From: JACRPZ01 sp040758255
GTDB lineage: Bacteria > Nitrospirota > Thermodesulfovibrionia > UBA6902
NCBI GenBank assembly: GCA_040758255.1
Contig: JBFLVX010000037.1
Coordinates: forward strand, 1 to 17,187
Reading direction: 5' to 3'
DNA length: 17,187 nucleotides
Shown here: piece after piece, positions 1-7,549 of the stretch
Layout of the letters: every line of letters begins with the position of its first letter
Position numbering within the stretch: position 1 is the stretch's first letter
Notes under the pieces: generated by a model
What the model saw: the letters and a program-made list of their open reading frames with translations, nothing else
What the model was told of the DNA's origin: nothing
The model's database searches: none
Position numbers and translations under genes: made by a program

Positions 1-468
1 GGTAAATCCGTTGCCTTTGGATCAAAGCTGTCAACATCAGGGAACCTTGCGCCTCTGTATCATCTATACTCCGAGGCGGGAATTTCCCTTGATGATCTCG
101 CTGCTCATACAAACCTCAAATATCATGATTCAGTTGCAAGAGAGGTTTTAAGGGGAAGATTTGACGCGGGCGCTGTCATAGATTCCGTTGCTGAGAGGTT
201 TAGAGACAAAGGATTAAGGATAATTTCAGGCTCCGAAGAAATACCAGGACTGCCTATAGTGGTGAAGTCTGACGTATCCCCCGGGCTTGTAAACGCAATA
301 AAAAAAGCGCTGCTCTCTTTAGATTATAACAACCCTAAACACCGCAAGATGATGGAGCAATGGGACGAGGAATTCAGATACGGATTTGTCGAGGCAAAAG
401 ACTCGGATTACGACTCCATACGCAGGATGATCAGCTATTTGAGCGGCAAAGGTGTTCAAATACCTTAA
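1..468 (+). CDS. PhnD-like periplasmic substrate-binding protein, C-terminal part (5' end outside window)
   Basis: The frame is open from base 1 to a TAA at 466-468, giving about 155 residues of the C-terminal part; the start and signal peptide lie upstream of the window. The visible part opens with a GKSVAFGS..STSG stretch, typical of the phosphate/phosphonate-binding PhnD family (PF12974), followed by a DAGAVID segment and an IPGLPIVVKSDV strand typical of the second lobe. Proteins of this family bind small oxyanions in the periplasm. The stop overlaps the start of the histidine kinase (TAATG), so the two are translationally coupled. With the kinase and NtrC regulator downstream, the likely role is ligand sensing rather than ABC transport, as for AioX with AioSR. 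No Cys is visible in this part, so an AioX-like Cys cannot be judged. The ligand is unknown. Confidence 0.8.
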   Translation, partial: GKSVAFGSKLSTSGNLAPLYHLYSEAGISLDDLAAHTNLKYHDSVAREVLRGRFDAGAVIDSVAERFRDKGLRIISGSEEIPGLPIVVKSDVSPGLVNAIKKALLSLDYNNPKHRKMMEQWDEEFRYGFVEAKDSDYDSIRRMISYLSGKGVQIP

Positions 469-1988
469 TGTTCAAGAAGTTCGGCAAATGGGCGTTTAGC
501 CTTCAGGGGAAGTTCATTATCGTAGCATCTGTCTGCCTTCTTGTCTTTACTGTGATAGGAAGCTTCATTATCCTGTCCAGAGAAAAAAAATTATACATTA
601 AAGATATAGTGAACCAGGGGAACGTTCTCGCGGAAATAAGCCGCCTTACGTTGACGAATGTGATGGTGTATAAAGATCTCGGCATGATGGATGAGCAGGA
701 CATTAATGACTATTTCGACTATTTCATAATGAACCTGATGGAACGCGACAAGAGGGTAAGATATATGATGATTACCGACAACGAAGGCAGGGTCCTTGCC
801 CAAAGCGATCTCTCTCAGCGAGATGAGGTTGATAAATCAATACTACGAATGATCACGACTCTTAAGGCGGAAATAACTGAAGAAACCTTCCTTAATGAAC
901 CGGTCCTTATGATAACAACGCCTTTAAATATCGATACAAAACTCTGGGGCGGCATAAGGCTCGGACTTTCTACAAGCGATGTTGAGAAATCCGTAGACGC
1001 TTTAAAGCAGGAGATCATTTTTATTAACCTCGGTTTCTCCGTTATTGCGCTTATCGGTTTAAGCATCGGGGCAAAGGTGCTTGCAAAGCCGGTAATACGA
1101 CTGTCAAGCGTTATGGACAATATAAAAACATACGGAGATATTGAGACTGTAGGGGCCATCTACCCTGAAGGGCAGGGGCAAGAATTGCCCCTGCTTAAAG
1201 ACAGAAGCGATGAGATCGGAGAGCTTCAAAAGAGCTTCCTCTGGATGCTTCAGAGACTAAGAGAGGCGGATAAAGAGCATAAAAAGACTATGGAGGTGCT
1301 CAGTCAAACGGAAAAGATGGTATCTGTCGGCAGGCTAGCTTCCGGCATTGCCCATGAGATAAACAACCCCCTCGGGGGCATCACCCTTTGCTTTAAGAAC
1401 CTCATTGGAGAAAACGCTGAACACCAGACTAAGGAGAAACTGATTGACGCGATTAATGACGGACTTCAAAAGATAAAAAATATAGTGGAGCAGCTCCTTG
1501 ATTTCTCACGAATGAGTGTTACGGAGAAGACGCCAGTGGATATAAACAGCATGATAAACCGTTTGCTGGTATTCTTCAATTATGCCGCCTCAAAGAAAGA
1601 TATCAGAATTGTAAATGACTATACGGACGATATACCTCCGGTATTTATTGACGAGAACAAGATATCCCAGGTATTTATGAACATAATAATGAACGCTGTT
1701 CAATCTATGGACAAAGGCGGCTCATTGACTATCAGAACGGGGATTGAGGATGGCTTCTGTGTTATCTCCTTCAAAGATACGGGGAAAGGCATACCTCCAG
1801 AGGCAATGGCGAATATCTTTGAGCCTTTCTTTACGACAAAAGGTGTAGGAGAAGGAACAGGCCTCGGGCTTTCCGTAAGCAAGGGCATAATTGAGCAGCA
1901 CGGCGGTATAATTGATGCAGTCAGTAAAGTCGGCGCAGGGACGACATTCAGGATTAAATTGCCGGTGCAAGATGAAAAGAAGAATTAG
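468..1988 (+). CDS. membrane-bound sensor histidine kinase (HAMP, HisKA, HATPase)
   Basis: 506 residues. The ATG at 468 overlaps the upstream TAA; a longer in-frame extension to 360 lies inside the upstream gene and is not the likely start. TM helix 1 is at about residues 13-36, then an extracytoplasmic domain of about 145 residues, TM helix 2 at about 183-206, and a HAMP-like linker. The HisKA box GIAHEINNP has the phospho-acceptor His296. The HATPase domain has an N box (FMNIIMNAV), a G1 box DTGKGIP (437-443) and a G2 box GTGLGLS (463-469). All catalytic boxes are intact. The protein probably autophosphorylates in response to the upstream PhnD-like protein and passes phosphate to the NtrC-type regulator at 2124. 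The periplasmic domain is not recognised at family level. Confidence 0.93.
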   Translation: MFKKFGKWAFSLQGKFIIVASVCLLVFTVIGSFIILSREKKLYIKDIVNQGNVLAEISRLTLTNVMVYKDLGMMDEQDINDYFDYFIMNLMERDKRVRYMMITDNEGRVLAQSDLSQRDEVDKSILRMITTLKAEITEETFLNEPVLMITTPLNIDTKLWGGIRLGLSTSDVEKSVDALKQEIIFINLGFSVIALIGLSIGAKVLAKPVIRLSSVMDNIKTYGDIETVGAIYPEGQGQELPLLKDRSDEIGELQKSFLWMLQRLREADKEHKKTMEVLSQTEKMVSVGRLASGIAHEINNPLGGITLCFKNLIGENAEHQTKEKLIDAINDGLQKIKNIVEQLLDFSRMSVTEKTPVDINSMINRLLVFFNYAASKKDIRIVNDYTDDIPPVFIDENKISQVFMNIIMNAVQSMDKGGSLTIRTGIEDGFCVISFKDTGKGIPPEAMANIFEPFFTTKGVGEGTGLGLSVSKGIIEQHGGIIDAVSKVGAGTTFRIKLPVQDEKKN

Positions 1989-2015
1989 ATTTTGTCTATA
2001 AACTCGAACTTTGAA

Positions 2016-2099
2016 CCGTCATTCCCGCAATCTGTTGAGCGGGAATCCAGTCTTTTAAAGAAGTTCTGGATGCCCGATTAAAAACTTCGGGCATGACGG
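2016..2099. repeat. palindromic intergenic repeat (REP/MITE-like), two hairpins
   Basis: Terminal arms ccgtcattcccg (2016-2027) and cgggcatgacgg (2088-2099) are inverted copies with one mismatch. Inside are two hairpins: attcccgc/gcgggaat (8 bp, about 2021-2044) and tgcccga/tcgggca (about 2071-2093). The inner ..gggaatccag / ctggatgccc.. segments are also inverted copies. The layout is that of a small non-coding mobile palindromic element. It sits in the 135-base gap between kinase and regulator and may affect mRNA stability or attenuate read-through. No encoded protein is seen. Confidence 0.75.
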
Positions 2100-2123
2100 A
2101 TAACGGCTTATGAGGTATTAGAT

Positions 2124-3506
2124 ATGAAAATACTGATAATTGAAGATGAACCTTCTATGAGGGTCGGTCTCTCTTACACTCTCGAAAATAAAGGGTATAA
2201 AATTGCGACGGCAGAGAATGGATTTGACGGGATGAAGCTCTTTGAAAAAGAGGGGTTTGAGATTGTGATAACGGACCTGAGACTTCCGGGCGGTGACGGT
2301 ATTGAGGTGCTGAGGTCAATAAAGAACGCCTCTCCGGATACAGGCGTCATTATAATAACCGCCTTTGCAGATGTAAAAAATGCCGTTGAGGCGATGAAAG
2401 AGGGGGCGTATGATTATATCTCGAAACCGTTTGAACCTGAAGAATTGCTCATCGTCATAGACAGGTTTATAAAGCACAAGGGGCTTGAGCTTGAGAACGT
2501 CAGGTTAAAAGAGAAGATAAGAGAGAAAGAGCAATTCCAGTTTATTATCGGCGCAAGTCCTGCCATGCAGAAAATCTTTGAAACAATAGAGGTAGTTGCA
2601 AAGACAGACTCTTCGGTAATCATATATGGTGAGAGCGGCACCGGAAAGGAGCTGGTTGCAAATGCCCTTCATAATCTAAGCATCCGAAGAGACAGGCCCT
2701 TTATCAAGATAAACTGCGCTGCAATTCCCGAGACACTGCTTGAATCAGAGCTGTTCGGGCATGAGAAAGGCGCGTTTACCGGAGCTGCACAGAGAAGGAA
2801 GGGGAAGTTTGAGATAGCGGACAGCGGCTCGATTTTTTTTGATGAGATTGCCGACATGCCGCTTACACTGCAGGCAAAACTTCTGCGTGTTCTCGAATCT
2901 CACATCTTTGAGCGTCTTGGCGGAAATGAACCTTTGACCGTGGATGTAAGGACCATATATGCAACAGGAAAGAACCTGAAGGATGAGGTAAAGTCAGGGA
3001 AGTTCAGGGAAGACCTTTTTTACAGATTAAATGTCCTGCCGATTACAATTCCCCCGCTGAGAGACAGGAAAGAAGACATCCCGCTGCTTGTCAGGCATTT
3101 TTCAGAGGTCTTCTGCAGGAAGCTTGGAAAGGCTGATCTTGCGGTCGCGCCGGCATCTATGGAGTCATTAGTGTCTTATGACTATCCCGGTAATGTCAGA
3201 GAACTAAAGCATGCCATAGAAATGGCTGTAACACTTTGCAGGGGCAATAAGATAGAGCAGTGCTGTTTACCCGACGAAATAAGAGGAGCGAAGATAACAC
3301 ACGATGTCTTTACATTGTCTTGTAACGGCGCCCCGTTGACCGAGAGGGTAAAGACCTTTGAAAGAGAGACCATCAGACGTGTCCTTGAAGAGACACACGG
3401 TAAAAAGAAAGAGGCCGCGAAGAAGTTAGGCATAAGCAGGGAGACCCTCTGGAGAAAACTCAAAGAACACGGCTTCCCCGTATCCCCTTCGGATTTAGAA
3501 GAATGA
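2124..3506 (+). CDS. NtrC-family sigma-54-dependent response regulator
   Basis: 460 residues, start ATG 2124 with GAGGT seven bases upstream. The N-terminal receiver domain (1-120) has the acidic pocket E7/D8, phospho-acceptor D51 (VITDLRLPGG) and K101 before a cis-Pro. The AAA+ domain (about 140-380) has Walker A GESGTGKE (169-176) and the sigma-54-contacting GAFTGA loop (216-221), followed by the FFDEIADMP Walker B region and the R-finger region YPGNVREL. The C-terminal Fis-type HTH (about 412-450) has EAAKKLGISRETLWRKL. It should activate RNA polymerase-sigma-54 when phosphorylated by the kinase at 468. The obvious target is the -24/-12 promoter at 3654-3670, 150 bases downstream. Organisation resembles AioR of arsenite-sensing systems; the actual signal is inferred. 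Confidence 0.95.
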   Translation: MKILIIEDEPSMRVGLSYTLENKGYKIATAENGFDGMKLFEKEGFEIVITDLRLPGGDGIEVLRSIKNASPDTGVIIITAFADVKNAVEAMKEGAYDYISKPFEPEELLIVIDRFIKHKGLELENVRLKEKIREKEQFQFIIGASPAMQKIFETIEVVAKTDSSVIIYGESGTGKELVANALHNLSIRRDRPFIKINCAAIPETLLESELFGHEKGAFTGAAQRRKGKFEIADSGSIFFDEIADMPLTLQAKLLRVLESHIFERLGGNEPLTVDVRTIYATGKNLKDEVKSGKFREDLFYRLNVLPITIPPLRDRKEDIPLLVRHFSEVFCRKLGKADLAVAPASMESLVSYDYPGNVRELKHAIEMAVTLCRGNKIEQCCLPDEIRGAKITHDVFTLSCNGAPLTERVKTFERETIRRVLEETHGKKKEAAKKLGISRETLWRKLKEHGFPVSPSDLEE

Positions 3507-3588
3507 TTTATAGTTTTTTTATTGTTTGTTTCCTCTCGCAATAAGTTAAATTCATGCAACACGCCTGATAATCAAGTTCTACAATTGC

Positions 3589-3599
3589 AACGTATCGTT
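3589..3599. promoter_or_regulatory. candidate upstream activator site (AACG-TAT-CGTT palindrome)
   Basis: Perfect 4-bp arms around a 3-base centre at 3594, about 87 bases upstream of the predicted sigma-54 start, a usual distance for enhancer-binding proteins. Outer bases are partly symmetrical (TTG...CAA). Short and unproven. Confidence 0.3.
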
Positions 3600-3623
3600 T
3601 TATAACAATGTGTAAACCTCATG

Positions 3624-3637
3624 AAATCATGTGATTT
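3624..3637. promoter_or_regulatory. candidate operator (AAATCA-TG-TGATTT palindrome)
   Basis: Perfect 6-bp inverted repeat centred near -50 from the predicted sigma-54 start, with partly matching flanks. It could be a regulator site such as for an FNR/CRP-like or NtrC-like protein. The identity of the binder is not known. Confidence 0.3.
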
Positions 3638-3653
3638 TCAAGGAACTCCATTT

Positions 3654-3670
3654 TTGGTATTGATCTTGCT
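3654..3670 (+). promoter_or_regulatory. sigma-54 (-24/-12) promoter
   Basis: The sequence TTGGTATTGATCTTGCT matches the sigma-54 consensus TGGCAC-N5-TTGCW at the key places. GG is at 3656-3657 and GC at 3668-3669, exactly 12 bases apart. The predicted transcription start is near 3681. It lies directly between an NtrC-type activator gene and the molybdoenzyme operon, which supports the call. The CAC part is degenerate (TAT). Confidence 0.75.
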
Positions 3671-3836
3671 CTACAAAAGAATATTATTTTTCTTACGCAC
3701 TTTGTAGTTGATATAAACCCGGGATGAGATATCTTTAAATTTAATAGTCGGATATAGGCGGGTGTGTAATCAGGCATATAAATGTATTCAGCAGGTATTA
3801 ATATATTTTTGTTAATCATAACAAGGAGGTGTTCCT

Positions 3837-6818
3837 ATGGAGATTAAAATGAAGAGAAGGACTTTCCTGAAGCTCTCCACTGCTGCCATAGCGGCAGGAG
3901 TGACTGTGTCTAATTTCAAAGACGCAGATGCGGCGGAGTGGAAGAAAGAGATCGGCAAGAAAGGCTCCCAGCCTGATCCCGTGGACGAAGATGTAAAAAT
4001 AGTCAGAAGCGTTTGCCTTATGTGCCACGGCGGATGCGGTATCCAGGCAAAGGTAGCTAAGGGCGAGCTGGTCAAGCTCGATGGTAATCCTTATCACCCG
4101 AACAACTATGACTATGAAGCAAAGGGTGACATAGTCGTGGAATCGGACCTCGATGCAGGTCACTCAGGCAAAGACAGGGGCACGTTGTGTCCAAAAGGGA
4201 ATGCCGGGGTTTATGCGCTCTACAGCCCCTTCAGGCTACAGCATCCGCTTAAGAGGGCAGGATCGAGGGGGTCGGGCAAATGGAAGGTAATATCATGGAA
4301 GCAGGCGATGGCGGAAATCTGCGGCGGCGGTTATCTCTTCAAAGACGTAAAGGGAGAAGAAAAACGCAATGTCGAAGGCCTTAAGTCGGTCCTTAACAAT
4401 GAAAACCCCATGGGACCGGAGGACTCTGCCTATATGGACGAGGCGCCTCCCGGCGGATGGGGGCCCAAGAGAAACCAGTTCGTGTGGGCACACGGGAGGA
4501 ACGAGCAGTCGCCGCTTACGCCGAGATTCGTTTCTAATGCGGCGGGCGTGCCGCACATGCTCAACCATTGAAGCCGCTGCGCCGGCACCTTCTACAGTGT
4601 TGTAGAGGCAACTTTGAATTTACCTCCTTATGAAATCGGAAATTACGCGGATTACGAGCATTGTGATTATTTGATAAGTATGGGCTCAAACGTCACACAG
4701 GCTGATTACCCCATGCAGCTCAGGGCCAGGTATCTCCAGAAATACGGAAAGAGAGTCGGGCCGTATGCAAAGAGCTTCAAACATGTGGTCGTTGATCCCC
4801 GCTTCACAAATGCGGCGGCAAAGGCGGTCCATAGTGGCGTCGGAGAATGGGTCCCGTTAAAGCCTGCAACCGACGGCTATTTCCTGCTCGGCATGATCAG
4901 GTGGATGATCGACAATAACCGTTATAAAAAAGAATATCTCTCAATCCCCGGAGAGCAGGTCGCAAAAAACAAGGGTTACCGGACATGGACGGACATGTCG
5001 TACCTTGTCGGCACACAAGAGCCTAAAAAATATCTTACCGGAAAAGATGCGGGTCTCGGAGAGAGCGATTTTGTCGTGCTTGTGGGCGGCAAACCTAAAA
5101 TGTTCCAGGAGGCAGACGGACTCGCTGATCTGGATGCGAGTATAACGATAAACGGCGTTGAGTACAAGACCGTTTTCCGTACGCTTAAGGAAAGGGCGAG
5201 GGAAAAGAGCCTTGCAGAGTGTGAAGCTGTTTGCGATATTCCCGCTGGAAGCATCGCGCACATTGCAGATGAGTTCACTTCCGCAAAGCATCCGGTCATC
5301 GAGATGTTCCGCGGTCCGGTGCAGCAGACCAACGGCTGGTATAACGGTCAGGCCCTCTGCATCATAAATATCCTCGTGGACAACATTGACAGAAAAGGCG
5401 GCTATATCTCAGGGCATGCTGCATACAAAGGTGATGTAACGGTCAAAGGAAGAAAGCCTGCCGGCATACGGGTCGACTGCAAGGCGCCTTATCAGGGCAA
5501 GAAGCAGACCTCCACCAGACCGTGGTATCTTCCTGCTGCCGCATTCAGAGGTGTGACCTCCGCATTTTTCGCCAATGTCAGAAAGCAGTATCCGTACAGG
5601 ATAAAAGCTTACCTCAATTACTACAATGACCCGGCATACACCATGCCACACAACCAGAACGTCATTGAGGCGCTGATGGACCTGAATGCAATGCCGCTCA
5701 CGTTCTCCATTGACGCATATATGGGGGAGACGAGCGCGCTCTGTGACTATATCCTTCCGGATACCGAATATCTTGAGCGCCTCGGCGGTTTCAAGACATA
5801 TCCGCCCGTCAAGACGCAGGTATGGGGATTGAGGCAGCCGGTGGTTGGCAGCTTTGATCCTGTTACTCATGAATACAAGCCGATCAGGCCTGACACAAAG
5901 ATGGGCGATGATATCCTTATCACGCTTGCCAAGGAATGCGGACTGCCGGGCTTCGGCAAGAATGCAACCGAAGAAGGCCTGGAAATCAACAACTCATGGG
6001 ACTACTGGAACGAGTATTACAAGCATAAAGACTTTACTGAGGGACTGGACCCCAAAGGCAGTCTTGCAAAACTCGGTGGCAAGTTCCAGAACCCCGGGCC
6101 GAAATACCAGTACACGGACAAATATTCATCAGGCGACTATACCTCATTCCCCGGGGGCAGACAGACAAGGGTATTGTTCACCTATCAGGAAAAGATTGCC
6201 ACGGCCAAAAACAGCATGACCGGCAGCTACTTTGACGGCCTACCGATGTACAGGACCATTGTAGACTGTAAAGAGCAGCCACTTGATCAGAGCATCCTGA
6301 CGGAATACCCGTTCCAGCTTCATACGTATAAAGACACGTTCCATACTCAGTCAAGGACCATGAACAATCTGTGGCTGGCCTCGATCAAACCGCAGAATTA
6401 TGCGGAGATTAATCCTGCCGATGCGGAAAAGCTTGGAGTAAACAGCGGAGACTGGGTCAAGGTGAAATCGCCGTCCAGCCACCAGCTCGATACGGACTAT
6501 CCTAATTTCGCAAAGATTAACAAAGACTGTTATCCGAACTACGTCGGAGAAGGGTGGTTCAAGTTCCAGATCAAGGTCACCAGCAGGATAAGGCCGGGGT
6601 TGTTCTCAGTCTGTAATTCCTACGGCAGGTTCGGGGCCGGTGCCAGGAAGTGGTATATGAACGGCAAACAGCAGGGCCATGATGAACGGGTAGGCGCAGG
6701 CTTCCATCTCAATGTCCTTTATATGGCTGATCCTGTTTTAAAAGACATTGTGTTGATCGACCCAGTAGGAGGGGGCACTCAGAGTTACGGCTCACCTCTC
6801 AGGGTTGAGAGAATATAG
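3837..6818 (+). CDS. Tat-exported molybdopterin oxidoreductase catalytic subunit (TtrA/ArrA/PsrA superfamily) with in-frame UGA, candidate selenoprotein
   Basis: A single frame of 994 codons (993 residues), broken only by TGA at 4569-4571 (codon 245); the sequence before and after is in the same frame and collinear with the paralogue at 13865. Start ATG 3837 follows a strong AAGGAGGT. The Tat signal KRRTFLKLS (residues 6-14) implies folded export to the periplasm. The [4Fe-4S] motif is C60-x2-C63-x3-C67 and C118 (CPKG), with a long 50-residue insert as in TtrA. Next to the UGA the protein reads ..LNH-U-SRCAGTF... Gapless alignment with the paralogue (HTDIC) puts Cys248 at the molybdenum-ligand place and the UGA residue three before it, just after the conserved His. 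The C-terminal domain (LHTYKDTFHTQSRTM, DWVKVKSP, DPVGGGTQSYG) is the MGD-binding fold. It should reduce or oxidise an oxyanion; substrate unknown. The UGA may be selenocysteine, a fresh nonsense mutation or a sequence error. Confidence 0.85.
4569..4608 (+). promoter_or_regulatory. in-frame UGA with bacterial SECIS-like hairpin
   Basis: After the in-frame TGA (4569-4571) a hairpin forms from CTTCTACA (4589-4596) and TGTAGAGG (4601-4608): six perfect pairs plus a T-G and a C-G pair. The 4-base apical loop GTGT (4597-4600) has G first. The distance from UGA to loop is 25 bases. This agrees with the published bacterial SECIS rules as I know them: small apical loop, G in the first two loop bases, loop 16-37 bases after UGA. 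A competing GCCG/CGGC hairpin (4573-4586) also exists. The structure may be chance. Confidence 0.45.
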
Positions 6819-6833
6819 GGAAAGGAGATAGAA

Positions 6834-7451
6834 ATGTCAGAACTGAATCCGATATTGCCGCAAGAGATCATAGATGAAAGCTTCAAGAAGCCGGGCCCCA
6901 AGCAGTATACCCTCTGGGTGGACCTCGAATACTGCATAGGTTGTCATGCCTGCTCAATGGGGTGCAAGGCTGAGAACAACACGCCGGTGGGCGTGGATTT
7001 CAACCGTGTCATAGAGATAGAAGAGGGCGAATTCAAAGACCCGAAGAAAACGCCGGACATAGGCGTTTACTTCATACCGATGCCCTGTATGCACTGCGGC
7101 GAGCCCGCGTGTATGGCTGCTTGTCCTGTAGGAGCGATCACCAAGCGCAAGGATGACGGCATCGTCCTCATCAACAAGGACAAATGCATAGGCTGCCGTT
7201 ACTGCGCGTGGGCCTGCCCTTACGGAGCGCCCCAGTTCAACGCCGAGGCAAAGGTAATGGAAAAGTGCACCCTCTGTGTGCACAGGATCGAAAAGGGGCT
7301 CATCCCTGCGTGCGTTGAGACCTGTGTAGCGAAGACGAGGTTCTTCGGAGAGATGAATGCGATAACTGATTTTGTGGCGAGACAAAAGGTAGCGAAGAAG
7401 GTCTCGGTCGGGGCAGGAGGGACAAAGCCCTCGGTGATATATACGAAGTAA
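6834..7451 (+). CDS. four-cluster ferredoxin-type electron-transfer subunit (DmsB/PsrB/TtrB family)
   Basis: 205 residues, ATG 6834 after AAAGGAG, 15 bases after the catalytic gene. Four Cys groups are all complete: CIGCHACSMGC, CMHCGEPACMAAC, CIGCRYCAWACPYG and CTLC...CVETC, sixteen Cys for four [4Fe-4S] clusters. There is no signal peptide, so it should fold in the cytoplasm and leave as a passenger of the Tat-exported catalytic subunit, as DmsB-type subunits do. It carries electrons between the catalytic subunit and a donor. The usual third partner, an NrfD-type membrane anchor, does not follow; the triheme cytochrome at 9378 is the only candidate donor in view. The C-terminal 25 residues (VGAGGTKPSVIYTK) are short and typical. 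Confidence 0.92.
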   Translation: MSELNPILPQEIIDESFKKPGPKQYTLWVDLEYCIGCHACSMGCKAENNTPVGVDFNRVIEIEEGEFKDPKKTPDIGVYFIPMPCMHCGEPACMAACPVGAITKRKDDGIVLINKDKCIGCRYCAWACPYGAPQFNAEAKVMEKCTLCVHRIEKGLIPACVETCVAKTRFFGEMNAITDFVARQKVAKKVSVGAGGTKPSVIYTK

Positions 7452-7454
7452 GAT

Positions 7455-7534
7455 AAATCTCCCCTAACCCCTCTTTTTCAAAGAGGGGGATACAGATGTT
7501 CCCCCCCTTTAGCAAAGGGGGGAAGGGGGGATTT
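7455..7534. repeat. C/G-run palindromic repeat, two hairpins
   Basis: Imperfect terminal inverted repeat aaatctcccct (7455-7465) / aggggggattt (7524-7534), one mismatch. Inside are two strong hairpins: cccctcttt-ttc-aaagagggg (near 7469-7489) and a C-run/TTT-AGC-AAA/G-run hairpin (near 7501-7522). This matches a widespread type of interspersed intergenic repeat built on CCCCTTT/AAAGGGG arms. It sits between the Fe-S subunit and the next gene, ends just before that gene's ribosome binding site, and could tune downstream expression or protect mRNA ends. Confidence 0.75.
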
Positions 7535-7549
7535 TAAGAGGAAAGGAAT

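Larger units (their letters stand above)
3507..3836 (+). other. 330-base regulatory intergenic region
   Basis: No coding sequence is supported on either strand. The region is AT-rich. It holds a sigma-54-type promoter, two short palindromes that could be activator sites, and a strong ribosome binding site (AAGGAGGT, 3823-3830, six bases before the ATG at 3837). The transcript leader would be about 155 bases. No terminator with a clear hairpin and T-run is seen after the regulator gene. Confidence 0.7.

Noticed and set aside
360..467. Longer N-terminus for the histidine kinase from ATG 360
   Set aside because: It would run 108 bases inside the PhnD-like gene and add a non-membrane stretch of no family likeness. 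ATG 468 overlaps the upstream stop and gives a proper start just before TM helix 1.
3812..4163. Minus-strand frames opposite the first catalytic gene and similar long antisense frames elsewhere
   Set aside because: They have no ribosome binding sites, family likeness or plausible composition, and mirror well-supported plus-strand genes.
4569..4571. UGA residue as the direct Mo ligand as in formate dehydrogenase
   Set aside because: Gapless alignment with the paralogue from RFV to the active site puts Cys248 on the ligand Cys (C242 of the paralogue) and the UGA on the Thr three residues before. A local shift cannot be fully excluded.
4614..6818. A separate 734-residue gene starting at TTG 4614
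   Set aside because: It is in the same frame as the upstream part, lacks a signal peptide and the Fe-S motif, and starts inside a conserved block. It is the continuation past the UGA.
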